A stretch of DNA of 64,000 nt. Source: Phycisphaerales bacterium (GTDB lineage: Bacteria; Planctomycetota; Phycisphaerae; Phycisphaerales; UBA1924). The DNA lies in the NCBI GenBank assembly GCA_040217175.1, contig JAVJNT010000001.1, forward strand, positions 1,240,001-1,304,000. Direction: 5' to 3'. Below, piece after piece: positions 53,105-61,114 of the stretch. Each line of letters starts with the position of its first letter. Position 1 is the stretch's first letter. The notes below the pieces were generated by a model. It was given only the letters and a program-made list of their open reading frames with translations, ran no database searches and had not been told where the DNA came from. Position numbers and translations under genes: made by a program.

Positions 53105-54301
53105 TTACAGATTCCCCCGCTTCTCCTGCTCCAGTTCCAACGCCTCGAACAACGCCTTGAAGTTGCCCTTGCCGAAGCTCTGCGAGCCGCGGCGGCTGAT
53201 GATCTCGAAGAAGAGCGTCGGGCGGTCCTGGAGCGGCTTGGTGAAGAGCTGGAGCAGGTAGCCCTCGTCGTCGGCGTCGACCAGGATGCCCAGGTCCTTG
53301 ACCTTCTCGTGGTCTTCCTTCACCGCCTGGTGGCCGTTCTCGGTGAGCATGGTGTTGACGCGGTCCCACACCAGCTCGTAGTAGGTGTCGGGCAGGCTCA
53401 GGAAGTCGACGCCGCGGCGGCGCAGCTCGGCCACGCTCTTGAGCTCATCGTCGGTGCGCAGGGCAAGGTGCTGCACGCCGGGGGTCATGCTGTGCCACTC
53501 GAGATACTCGAGGATCTGGCTCTTCTTCTTGCCCGGGGCGGGCTCGTTGATGGGCATCTTGATGAGGTTGTTGCCGCTGGCCATGACCTTGGACATGAGG
53601 GCCGAGTATTCGGTCGAGATGTCGGCGTCGTCGAAGTGCTTGAACATCGCGAAGCCCATGACGTCCTCGTACCACTTGACCCAGTGGTTCATCTTGCCCT
53701 CTTCGACGTTGCCCACGCAGTGGTCGACGAAGCGCAGGCCGCACGGGTGCTGCTTGTTGTAGTCGTTCAGGGAGAACGGGCCGAAGTCGCGGAAGCCGGG
53801 CTGGAAGGTGCCGCCCTCCTTGACCTTGTCGAGCGCGTACGCGCCCTCGCGGCTGACGAAGCTGTGCACGGCCCGGCCGTAGGCCTTGATGCCGGCCATG
53901 GTGACGCTGCCGGTGTCGTCGCTGTAGGTCACCGGCTCGTAGGCGCTCTCGCCGCCGTTGCGCAGCACCTGCTCGTAGGCGGCCGTCGCGTCGGCCACCG
54001 TGAGGGCCACGTCCTTCACGCCGTCGCCGTACTTGACCAGCTCGTCGTTGATCGCGTGGTCGGGCGTTAGCGGCGTGGTCAGCAGCAGGCGGATGTTGCC
54101 CTGCGTGAGCAGGTACTGGGCCTGCTCGCGGCTGCCGGTGGTCAGGTCGGCGACCTGCTGGACCTGGAAGCCGAAGAGCTGGGCGTAGAAGACGGCCGCC
54201 TGCTTGGCGTTGCCGACGTAGAAGCGGACGTGGTCGATATCGATGAGGTCGAGCGGATCGACGACCTTGGAGCTACTGGTGCTGGTGGCGGCGGAGGTCA
54301 T
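53105..54301 (-). CDS. hpd: 4-hydroxyphenylpyruvate dioxygenase
   Basis: 398 residues with two vicinal-oxygen-chelate domains. The Fe(II) ligands His194 (VDHCVGNV), His278 (VQHLALRT) and Glu366 (LFFEIISR) are all present. The C-terminal helix region QSFGKGNFKALFEALE is typical of the family. It converts 4-hydroxyphenylpyruvate to homogentisate in tyrosine breakdown or tocopherol/pyomelanin routes; no hmgA is nearby. The ATG at 54301 has GGAG eight bases upstream. Confidence 0.97.
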   Translation of the reverse strand: MTSAATSTSSSKVVDPLDLIDIDHVRFYVGNAKQAAVFYAQLFGFQVQQVADLTTGSREQAQYLLTQGNIRLLLTTPLTPDHAINDELVKYGDGVKDVALTVADATAAYEQVLRNGGESAYEPVTYSDDTGSVTMAGIKAYGRAVHSFVSREGAYALDKVKEGGTFQPGFRDFGPFSLNDYNKQHPCGLRFVDHCVGNVEEGKMNHWVKWYEDVMGFAMFKHFDDADISTEYSALMSKVMASGNNLIKMPINEPAPGKKKSQILEYLEWHSMTPGVQHLALRTDDELKSVAELRRRGVDFLSLPDTYYELVWDRVNTMLTENGHQAVKEDHEKVKDLGILVDADDEGYLLQLFTKPLQDRPTLFFEIISRRGSQSFGKGNFKALFEALELEQEKRGNL

Positions 54302-54424
54302 GATGGTGTCTCCGGGTCGGCCCGCCCGCGCCCGATGGGCCGCCCCCGCTCGCCGGATCGATTGCCCGGGTCCGTGCGAGAGCCAGCCTGTGCGGGTGGC
54401 CTTGCGTGTCCTTCAGTCTATGCG

Positions 54425-54463
54425 GTCGCGGGGCCTGATGATCCCCTACGAGGGCCCCGCGAC
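54425..54463. other. GC-rich stem-loop between hpd and MBL-fold gene
   Basis: Perfect 11-base inverted repeat, GTCGCGGGGCC (54425-54435) and GGCCCCGCGAC (54453-54463), with a 17-base loop, in the 226-base divergent intergenic region. No U-run follows on either strand, so it is not a typical intrinsic terminator. It lies 65 bases upstream of the plus-strand start and may be a leader hairpin or operator. Confidence 0.5.
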
Positions 54464-54527
54464 GGCCCCTGGCAGCCGCCCGAGGGCGCCAATAAACCCG
54501 CTGGAACGGCGATTACGCTACAGAAGC

Positions 54528-55463
54528 ATGGACGGGGAATCCTCACACAAGCGGCTCATCCGCGCGGCCCGGGCCCTGGCCCGCCAGTGGCGGCCGATCG
54601 TCGCCGAACGCGTGGCCGAGCGAGCCGGCCTGCGAACGCCCGACGAGCCCATGGCACCGGCCGGCAGCCTGCCGGATCGCGATGAATGGGAGGCCGCGAG
54701 CTTCGGCGCGTTCTGGTTCGGCCAGGCCACCAGCATGCTGCGCGTCGGCGGGCAGACCATATTGACCGACCCCCACTTCGCCGAGCACGCGGGCGTCGGG
54801 CTGCGCGGCAAGCCGACCGGCCGGCGGCGGTCGATCGCGCTCCCGGCGACCGTCGACGACCTGCCGCCCGTCGACGTGTTGCTACTGACGCATGCGCACA
54901 TGGACCACTGGCACAAGCCCTCGCTCGAGCGGCTGGTGCGCCCGTCGACGACGGTCGTGGTGCCGAGACACACGCGTCGGCTGCTGCCCGGCCGCGGCAG
55001 CGGCTTCGGCTCGGTGGTCGAGCTGCGCTGGGAGCAGGCCGAGGACCTCGAAGGCATCGGCATCACGGCGTGGCCCTGCAAGCACTGGGGCGCCCGCTGG
55101 CTAGTCGACCGGCACCGCGGCTACAACGCATACGTCATCGAGGACGATTCCCGCAGGCTGCTCTTCGCCGGCGACACCGCCCACACGCACCACTTCGACG
55201 CGCTCGCCGACGAGACCAATCCCGTCGACACCGCGATCCTGGGCATCGGCAATAGCTACGAACCCTGGGACCGCGTGCACGCCACGCCCGAGCAGGCCGC
55301 CGCGATGGCCGACCGCATGGGCGCCCGCCGCCTCATGCCGATCCACCACTCGACCTTCCACGACCCCGGCGAGCCCGTCGGCGAACCCCTGGAACGACTC
55401 CGCAAGGCCTGGGCCCCGCGTGAGATGATCTGCGAAGACGTCGGCGTGGCGCACCTGGAGTGA
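54528..55463 (+). CDS. Metallo-beta-lactamase-fold hydrolase (NAPE-PLD/UlaG-like)
   Basis: 311 residues. The metal motif THAHMDHWHK, the later PCKHWGARW, FAGDTAHTHHF and PIHHSTFHDPGE form a complete MBL site. The segment FGAFWFGQATSMLRVGGQTILTDPHFAEH near residue 60 is typical of the NAPE-phospholipase-D-like branch. It is probably a cytoplasmic phosphodiesterase acting on a lipid or nucleotide; there is no signal peptide. The ATG at 54528 was chosen because upstream in-frame codons run through the stem-loop region. No clear ribosome site was seen. Confidence 0.88.
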   Translation: MDGESSHKRLIRAARALARQWRPIVAERVAERAGLRTPDEPMAPAGSLPDRDEWEAASFGAFWFGQATSMLRVGGQTILTDPHFAEHAGVGLRGKPTGRRRSIALPATVDDLPPVDVLLLTHAHMDHWHKPSLERLVRPSTTVVVPRHTRRLLPGRGSGFGSVVELRWEQAEDLEGIGITAWPCKHWGARWLVDRHRGYNAYVIEDDSRRLLFAGDTAHTHHFDALADETNPVDTAILGIGNSYEPWDRVHATPEQAAAMADRMGARRLMPIHHSTFHDPGEPVGEPLERLRKAWAPREMICEDVGVAHLE

Positions 55464-55563
55464 CCCTCGGCTGAGAGCTGCCCTTGGGGCATTCCCGTGC
55501 AACCGAAGATCGAAGAGCGAGTATCCTGAGTGACGTTCGTCTGCGATGCGAGAGGGATACTGC

Positions 55564-56898
55564 ATGCAACACCAATGGACTCGGCCGTCGGGAGCACTTG
55601 CCTTGCTCTCGGTCACCTGCTTGGCGGCGATTGCCTCCGCCCAGACCTGCACGCCCCAGTGGGAGGCCCTGGGCTCGGGCACCGGTGGGTCGGCGTTTCC
55701 GGAGGTCGCCAGCTTCGGCGTCTTCGATGATGGTTCGGGAGCACAGCTCTACGTGGGAGGATTCTTCACCACTGCGGGCGGCATGCCCGCGAACTACATC
55801 GCCCGATGGGACGGCACGCAGTGGCGTGACCTCGATCAGGGCGTGGACCGCAACGTCGAGACGATGACCGTCTTCGACGACGGGTCGGGGCCGGCCCTGT
55901 ACATCGGCGGCAGCTTCACCGAGGCCGGCGGCGCGCCGGCCGCCCGCGTGGTCCGCTGGGACGGCCGCTTCTTCGAGCCCATGAGCTTCGGGTTCAACCA
56001 GCGCGTCGGCGCCTTGGTCGTGTACGACGACGGCACCGGCCCCGCGCTGCACGCCCTTGGCTCGTTCACGCGGTCGGGGCCGTACGAGTTCGAGGGCGGC
56101 GCGAAGTGGAACGGCACGCGCTGGGTCGACCTTGGCCCGGGCGTGGGCATCACGTACGACGCCATCGTCTACAACGACGGCCGGGGTGACAAGCTCTACG
56201 CCGCCGGCCTCTTCACCGAAGACCGCGGCGCCGCCGGCAACCACATCGTCCAATGGAACGGCAGCATCTGGACCAGCGTGCGCGGCGGGACGAACGCCGA
56301 GATCTTCGCCCTCGAGGTCTTCGACGATGGCGATGGCCCCGCGCTCTACGCCGGCGGCATCTTCACGCAGGTCGACGGCCAGCCGGCCAACCGCATCGCA
56401 AAGTGGGACGGTGACCGTTGGTCGCCGCTCGGCACCGGTCTCAACGGAGCCGTCCGAGCCCTGCAGGTCTTCGACGACGGCACCGGCCCCGCCCTCTTCG
56501 CTGCCGGCGCCTTCACGACTGCCGGCGGCACCTCGTCGCCGCACGTTGCCAAGTGGAACGGCGCCACGTGGGTGCCCATGCCCGACGGCACCGACCGCAA
56601 CACCAAGGCGCTCGAAGTGTTTGACTCGGGCGACGGACCCGACCTCTTCGTCGGCGGGCGATTCGACGAGGCAGGCGGCGTGGCAGCGAACAACATTGCC
56701 AAGTACGACGGCTGCCCGCCCCCGCCAAGCTGCTACGCCGACTGCGACGGCAACGGCGAGCTAGAGCTCTTTGACCTGCTGTGCTTCCAGAACGACTTCG
56801 CCCGCGGTCTGCCCAGCGCCGATTGCGACGCCGACGGAACCCTGACCCTGTTCGACTTCTTGTGCTTCCAGAACGCCTTCTTCGTCGGATGCCCCTGA
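55564..56898 (+). CDS. Secreted repeat protein with C-terminal GC-type dockerin-like domain
   Basis: 444 residues. The signal peptide (LALLSVTCLAAIASAQ) starts best at ATG 55564, which has GAGAGGG upstream. Seven to eight repeats of ~50 residues follow, each with VFDDGxGPALYxGGxFTxAGG and then IAxWDG, likely a beta-propeller. The end carries two EF-hand-like units, DCDGNGELELFDLLCFQNDF and DCDADGTLTLFDFLCFQNAF, with paired Cys. This arrangement is common on exported proteins of Phycisphaerae and probably serves in calcium-dependent attachment or sorting. The function is otherwise unknown. Confidence 0.88.
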   Translation: MQHQWTRPSGALALLSVTCLAAIASAQTCTPQWEALGSGTGGSAFPEVASFGVFDDGSGAQLYVGGFFTTAGGMPANYIARWDGTQWRDLDQGVDRNVETMTVFDDGSGPALYIGGSFTEAGGAPAARVVRWDGRFFEPMSFGFNQRVGALVVYDDGTGPALHALGSFTRSGPYEFEGGAKWNGTRWVDLGPGVGITYDAIVYNDGRGDKLYAAGLFTEDRGAAGNHIVQWNGSIWTSVRGGTNAEIFALEVFDDGDGPALYAGGIFTQVDGQPANRIAKWDGDRWSPLGTGLNGAVRALQVFDDGTGPALFAAGAFTTAGGTSSPHVAKWNGATWVPMPDGTDRNTKALEVFDSGDGPDLFVGGRFDEAGGVAANNIAKYDGCPPPPSCYADCDGNGELELFDLLCFQNDFARGLPSADCDADGTLTLFDFLCFQNAFFVGCP

Positions 56899-56930
56899 TC
56901 TCGGCTGGAGCCGCCGCGCGATCGAGCCGA

Positions 56931-56936
56931 TATACT
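56931..56936 (+). promoter_or_regulatory. Probable -10 element of the thrS leader transcript
   Basis: TATACT at 56931-56936 lies seven bases before the ATG of the thrS leader peptide. A start of transcription at the usual distance would fall at or next to the ATG, making the leader message leaderless or nearly so. The -35 region is not obvious. Confidence 0.5.
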
Positions 56937-56942
56937 CAGCCC

Positions 56943-56996
56943 ATGGCACGCACGACGACCACCACGACGACTACGCAAACCGCCTCCTGCGGCTAG
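56943..56996 (+). CDS. thrS leader peptide (threonine attenuator)
   Basis: 17 codons encode MARTTTTTTTTQTASCG. Eight consecutive Thr codons (56952-56975) and a ninth at 56979 make it an obvious threonine sensor. It lies directly upstream of thrS, with an intrinsic terminator between the two genes. A ribosome short of charged tRNA-Thr would stall on these codons and leave the downstream segment 56982-56993 free; a ribosome that reaches the stop codon would cover it. No ribosome site precedes the ATG, which is consistent with a leaderless start at the promoter 56931-56936. The logic matches amino-acid operon leaders such as thrL of enterobacteria, but the sequence is unrelated apart from Thr richness. 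Confidence 0.85.
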   Translation: MARTTTTTTTTQTASCG

Positions 56997-57039
56997 TCTC
57001 GGCGTGGTCCCACACGAATCCCGAGCCCGGCCGCGAGGC
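56982..57039 (+). promoter_or_regulatory. Candidate antiterminator pairing in the thrS leader
   Basis: GCCTC-CT-GCGGC (56982-56993) can pair with GCCGCGAGGC (57030-57039): ten base pairs with one two-base bulge. The second segment covers part of the 5' arm, the loop and part of the 3' arm of the terminator, so the two structures exclude each other. A further hairpin, CTCGG (56998-57002) with CCGAG (57021-57025), could act as pause or alternative structure. Confidence 0.65.
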
Positions 57040-57052
57040 CGGGTTTTTGTTT
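57026..57052 (+). terminator. Intrinsic terminator of the thrS attenuator
   Basis: CCCGGCC (57026-57032), GCGA tetraloop, GGCCGGG (57037-57043), then TTTTTGTTT. It is a textbook intrinsic terminator located 29 bases after the leader peptide stop and 62 bases before the thrS ATG. Confidence 0.92.
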
Positions 57053-57114
57053 GGCCCCCGCTACCCTCTGAAACCATCGCAAGGCCCCCCGCCCGAACCC
57101 ACGGAACCACAGCC

Positions 57115-59205
57115 ATGAGCCAGCCAGTGACGATCACCCTCCCCGACGGCTCCACCCGCGACTTCGACGGGCCCACCACGCCGCTGGCCGTCGCCGAGAG
57201 CATCGGCTCGCGATTGGCCAAGGCTGCCGTCGGGGCCCGCATCAACGGCGAACTGGCCGACGTCAATGCCCCGATCGAGTCGGACTGCGAGCTCGCGATC
57301 CTCACTGAAAAGACCCGCGACGGCAAGCCCGACGAAGGAGCGCTCTTCCTGCTGCGCCACTCGACCGCGCACGTCATGGCCGAGGCCATCCAGCGCGTGG
57401 TGCCCGGGGCCATGCTCGTCTACGGCCCGCCGCTGGACAACGGCTTCTACTACGACATCGCCTTCCCCGAAGACCGACCGCTCCGTGAAGGCGACTTCGA
57501 GGCCATCGAGGCCGAGATGGCCAAGATCGTGAATGAGGACCGGCCGTTCACCCGCTACGAGTTGGAGTACAGCGAGGGGCTCGAGAAGCTCCAGCGCGAG
57601 GGCAGCAAGTACAAGCTCGACAACGCCCACCGCGCGCACGAGGCCGGCTCGCTCCAGCTCTCGTTCTATGCCACCGGCGAGCCCGGCAAGGACTGGGAGG
57701 ATCTCTGCCGAGGCCCGCACGTGCCCAGCACCGGTCGCATCGGCGCGTTCAAGGTCATGTCGCTCGCGTCGAGCTACTGGCACGGCGATGAGAACAGCGA
57801 CCGCCTGACCCGCGTCTACGGCACCAGCTTCTTCAGCAAGAAGGAGCTGGCCGAGCACCTCGACCGCCTCGAGCAGGCCAAGGCCCGCGACCACCGCGTG
57901 CTCGGCAAGAAGCTCGGGCTGTTCCACATCGACGAGGCCGTGGGCCAGGGCCTGGTGCTCTGGACCCCCGCCGGCGCGACCATCCGCCACGAGCTCCAGC
58001 AGTTCATCGGCACCGAGCTCGCCCGCCAAGGCTACCACGAGGTGTTCACGCCGCACATCGGCAAGCTCGACCTCTACCGCACCAGCGGCCACTTCCCGTA
58101 CTACGCCGACAGCCAGTTCCCTCCGCTGGTCGATCGCGAGCACATGCACCAGCTCAGCGAAGAGGGCTGCACCTGCGCGCAGCTCAGCAACAACCTCAAG
58201 GTCGGCCAGATCGAGGGCTTCATGCTCAAGCCCATGAACTGCCCGCACCACATCAAGATCTACGACAGCCAGCCGCACAGCTACCGCGACCTGCCGCTGC
58301 GCCTCGCCGAGTTCGGCACCGTGTACCGCTGGGAGCAGTCGGGCGAGCTGAACGGCATGACCCGCGTCCGCGGCTTCACCCAGGACGACGCGCACTTGTT
58401 CTGCACGCCCGACCAGGTCGGCGAAGAGGTCCAGGGCTGCCTCGAGCTGGTCAAGATCATCTTCGGCGCGCTCGACATGCACGACTACCGCGTGCGTGTC
58501 GGCCTGCGCGACCCGGACAGCGGCAAGTACACCGGTGATTCGGCCAACTGGGACAAGGCCGAAGAGGCCTGCCGACAGGCGGCGCAATCGCTCGGCGTGC
58601 CCTTCACGGAGGAGCCGGGCGAGGCCGCGTTCTACGGGCCCAAGATCGACTTCGTCGTGCGCGACGTGATCGGCCGCGAGTGGCAGCTCGGCACCGTGCA
58701 GGTCGACTACAACCTACCCGAGCGCTTCGACCTGACCTACATCGGCCCCGACAACCAGCCCCACCGCCCGGTCATGATCCACCGCGCGCCGTTCGGCAGC
58801 ATGGAACGCTTCATCGGCGTGCTCATCGAGCACTTCGGCGGCGCATTCCCCTTGTGGCTCAGCCCCGAACAGGTCCGCGTGCTGCCGATCAGCGAGAAGA
58901 GCAGCGACTACGCCCAGGAAGTGCTAGCCGCACTCAAGGCCGAGGGCCTGCGCGCGACCGTCGACGACTCGGACGGCCGCATCCAGGCGAAGATCAAGAA
59001 CGCCGCCGAGATGCGCATCCCGTACCTCGCGGTCGTCGGCCCGCGCGACGCCGAGGCCGGCAACGTCTCCATTCGTGCTCGCGGCATCCAGAAGGACCTG
59101 GGTGCCCTGCCGATTGCAGACTTCGTCGCGGCGCTGGTCAACGAGCGCGACAGCAAGGGTGAGAGCTCGGTGCGGGACCGCTTTGCCGAGCCCGTCGGCG
59201 CATAA
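57115..59205 (+). CDS. thrS: Threonyl-tRNA synthetase
   Basis: 696 residues. In order: an N-terminal TGS domain (VTITLPDGSTRDF...), the editing domain with RHSTAHVMAEAI (HxxxH) and CRGPH, the class II core with the zinc Cys in PMNCPHHI and motif 2 around YRWEQSGELNGMTRVRGFTQDDAH, motif 3 near HRAPFGSMERFIGVLIEH, and the anticodon-binding domain (VRVLPISEKSSDYAQEVL). It charges tRNA-Thr in the cytoplasm. It is apparently controlled by the upstream leader peptide and terminator. The ATG at 57115 has only a weak ACGGAA upstream. Confidence 0.98.
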   Translation: MSQPVTITLPDGSTRDFDGPTTPLAVAESIGSRLAKAAVGARINGELADVNAPIESDCELAILTEKTRDGKPDEGALFLLRHSTAHVMAEAIQRVVPGAMLVYGPPLDNGFYYDIAFPEDRPLREGDFEAIEAEMAKIVNEDRPFTRYELEYSEGLEKLQREGSKYKLDNAHRAHEAGSLQLSFYATGEPGKDWEDLCRGPHVPSTGRIGAFKVMSLASSYWHGDENSDRLTRVYGTSFFSKKELAEHLDRLEQAKARDHRVLGKKLGLFHIDEAVGQGLVLWTPAGATIRHELQQFIGTELARQGYHEVFTPHIGKLDLYRTSGHFPYYADSQFPPLVDREHMHQLSEEGCTCAQLSNNLKVGQIEGFMLKPMNCPHHIKIYDSQPHSYRDLPLRLAEFGTVYRWEQSGELNGMTRVRGFTQDDAHLFCTPDQVGEEVQGCLELVKIIFGALDMHDYRVRVGLRDPDSGKYTGDSANWDKAEEACRQAAQSLGVPFTEEPGEAAFYGPKIDFVVRDVIGREWQLGTVQVDYNLPERFDLTYIGPDNQPHRPVMIHRAPFGSMERFIGVLIEHFGGAFPLWLSPEQVRVLPISEKSSDYAQEVLAALKAEGLRATVDDSDGRIQAKIKNAAEMRIPYLAVVGPRDAEAGNVSIRARGIQKDLGALPIADFVAALVNERDSKGESSVRDRFAEPVGA

Positions 59206-59206
59206 G

Positions 59207-59231
59207 AAAACCCGGACCAGGGCCCGGGCTT
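59207..59231 (-). terminator. Terminator between thrS and the convergent lipoprotein gene
   Basis: CCCGG (59211-59215) pairs with CCGGG (59224-59228). On the minus strand the stem is followed by TTTTCTT, a good U-tract that would end the lipoprotein transcript. On the plus strand the tail (CTTCC) is poorer, so it may be only partly bidirectional. Confidence 0.65.
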
Positions 59232-59241
59232 CCAGACTCGC

Positions 59242-59700
59242 TCAGCCCTCGTCGTCGCCCTCGGGCGCTTCGGCTTCCGCCGGCAGCGGTGCGGGCTCGC
59301 CGCGGGGGGCGTCGGGCTTGGGGTACTCGGGTGCGGGCCGCTCGTGCCAGTCGATGCGGCGGACGCCTTCGGGCGGGCAAGGCAATTCGTCGCTATCGAT
59401 GACCTTGCCGCTCTCGACGTCCTTGACCTCCCACCGCATCTCGTCGGGCATGATCAGGTCCGTCTCGTCGCCCTCGTAGAAGCGGATGCGCATCTTGTTG
59501 CCCACGGCCAGGTCGTATCGCCACAACTCCTCGCCCGTGCGCGAGTCGACCAGCGTGATCGTCTTGGGGCTCCACGTTCGGCTGACATAGGGGTGACTGT
59601 CGCTGGACGAGTAGATGCAGCCGCCCATCGAAGCCGCAGCGGCGGCGAGGGCGACGACAGCCAGGCGAGCGGGACGGGCGATTCGAGGTCGATTCTGCAT
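59242..59700 (-). CDS. Lipoprotein of unknown function
   Basis: 152 residues. The signal sequence ends in ASMGGC, with Cys28 as lipidation site; GGAG six bases upstream supports the ATG at 59700. The mature part starts Ser-rich, then has a beta-rich domain (TWSPKTITLVDSRTGEELWRY, MRIRFYEGDETDLIMP) and a Pro/Glu-rich tail. No family was recognised. It likely sits in the envelope. Confidence 0.83.
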   Translation of the reverse strand: MQNRPRIARPARLAVVALAAAAASMGGCIYSSSDSHPYVSRTWSPKTITLVDSRTGEELWRYDLAVGNKMRIRFYEGDETDLIMPDEMRWEVKDVESGKVIDSDELPCPPEGVRRIDWHERPAPEYPKPDAPRGEPAPLPAEAEAPEGDDEG

Positions 59701-59892
59701 CGAGAACTCCAAGAGCGTGGCGGCCACCGATGCGGGCCGGAGGCAGGTCTTCGGGGGTCGGGCCCCTCGGTCTACGACGACCGATGCGGGCGGTTCGCGG
59801 GCCGATGACGGGCCCCAACGCTATCTCCTCTCTATCGTCAGGAACGCCAGTCGGGCTCACTCCAACACAGCATGCGGCGCCACCACTCCACG

Positions 59893-60441
59893 ATGAACCA
59901 AACAAATTCCGATTATCGCGTCGGCGACCCGCCCTTCCGCATCGGCCACGGCTACGACCTGCACCGCCTCGAACCCACCGCGCCCGCCGGCGCCGGCAAG
60001 ACGCTCGTCGTCGGCGGCCACCCGATCCCCTGGCCAGACGGCCAGCCCAAGGGGCCGGTTGCCCACTCCGACGGAGATGCGCTGCTCCACGCCCTCACCG
60101 ACGCCCTGCTTGGAGCTGCCGGCCTCCCGGACATCGGCCAGCTCTTCCCCAACGACGATCCGTCCAACGAGGGCCGGGACTCGTCCGACTTTCTTGCCGA
60201 GGCCGTTCGACTCGTTCGTGGCGGCGACTGGGAAATCGCCAACGTCGACCTCACAGTGCTCTTGCAAAGCCCGAAGCTCGGGCCACACAAGGCCGAAGTC
60301 CGCGATCGCGTTGCCCGCTTGCTCGGGCTGCCGCCCCAGCGCGTCAATCTCAAGGGCAAGACGGGCGAGCAGGTCGGCGCGGTGGGCGAGGGCAACGCCA
60401 TCGAGGCGCACGCCGTCGTCTTGCTCTGGCGTTCGACCTGA
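59893..60441 (+). CDS. ispF: 2-C-methyl-D-erythritol 2,4-cyclodiphosphate synthase
   Basis: 182 residues. The metal site GHGYDLHRL (DxH) and HSDGDALLHALTDALLGA, then DIGQLFPNDDP and VNLKGKTGEQVGAVGEGNAIEAHA, are the IspF signatures. It makes the cyclic diphosphate of the MEP isoprenoid pathway in the cytoplasm. Two ATGs (59872 and 59893) are in frame; 59893 gives an N-terminus nearer the usual length. Neither has a clear ribosome site. A short loop insert (PIPWPDGQPKGPVA) precedes the HSDGD motif. Confidence 0.95.
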   Translation: MNQTNSDYRVGDPPFRIGHGYDLHRLEPTAPAGAGKTLVVGGHPIPWPDGQPKGPVAHSDGDALLHALTDALLGAAGLPDIGQLFPNDDPSNEGRDSSDFLAEAVRLVRGGDWEIANVDLTVLLQSPKLGPHKAEVRDRVARLLGLPPQRVNLKGKTGEQVGAVGEGNAIEAHAVVLLWRST

Positions 60442-60458
60442 AGGCGAGCCGCCTCCCG

Positions 60459-60911
60459 CTATCGGCCCGGGGTACGGGCGGAGGAGCGCTGCTTGTGCTC
60501 GATCTGGCCGGCCGCGTGGCCCGGGCCGTGCGGCTTGGCGATGCCGTGGTTGGGGCTTTGCTGGTTCGAGCTTGGCTGGTTCGAGCCGCGCCGGCCTGAG
60601 CTTGCGTGCCCCGAATCCGCACGTTCGTCCGAGTTGCTCGGCTGCAGTCGTTCACGCAAGGCGGGCGACGCCTTGAACCCGCAGGTCTCGCTCGCGGGGA
60701 TGCTGATGGGCTCTCCAGTCAGCGGGTTGGTGCCCTTGCGTGGCTCGCGGTGGCGGCGTGTAAAGGCGCCGAATCCGGTGATCTTGACTCGTCCATCCTC
60801 GATCAGACCAGAGGTAATGCCCTCGAGTACGCACTCGACGTAGACGGTGGCGTCGCTGCGTGTGACGCCCAAGTTTGAGGCAACATAGTCGACCAGGTGG
60901 CTCTTGTTCAT
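60459..60911 (-). CDS. HU/IHF-family DNA-binding protein with disordered tail
   Basis: 150 residues. The first ~90 are a standard HU/IHF fold (MNKSHLVDYVASNLGVTRSDA, VKITGFGAFTRRHREPRKG, NPLTGEPISIPASETCGFKASPAL). About 60 further residues are rich in Ser, Asn, Gln, His, Gly and Arg, with repeats such as SNQPSSNQQSPNHG, and are surely unstructured. The tail differs from the Lys-rich tails of many actinobacterial and chlamydial HU-like proteins. It compacts or bends DNA. The ATG at 60911 fits the family start. Confidence 0.92.
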   Translation of the reverse strand: MNKSHLVDYVASNLGVTRSDATVYVECVLEGITSGLIEDGRVKITGFGAFTRRHREPRKGTNPLTGEPISIPASETCGFKASPALRERLQPSNSDERADSGHASSGRRGSNQPSSNQQSPNHGIAKPHGPGHAAGQIEHKQRSSARTPGR

Positions 60912-61098
60912 TCTCACAGGCTCCGCTTCGGCGCTGCCCGGGAAACACACAGGTCATCGCTCTCTCAATTCGTGCGTCTACCGGCTTCGGATATCGGTGA
61001 CCGGGCTCGAAATGATAAAATTCTTTCTGGGATTCCCCGACTTCTTCATATTGGAATGACCCCGAGCGGGTTGCACCTTGCACGTTCCCATTTTGAGA

Positions 61099-61104
61099 TA
61101 TGAT
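61099..61104 (+). promoter_or_regulatory. Probable promoter of the dehydrogenase gene (-10 TATGAT)
   Basis: TATGAT at 61099-61104, with TTGCAC at 61078-61083 (15-base spacer). The implied transcript start near 61111 leaves only a few bases before ATG 61115, so the message may be almost leaderless. Confidence 0.45.
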
Positions 61105-61114
61105 CGAATCTCAC

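Noticed and set aside
57061-58587. 508-codon minus-strand open frame across thrS
   Set aside because: It lies inside thrS on the other strand and shows no protein family signal.
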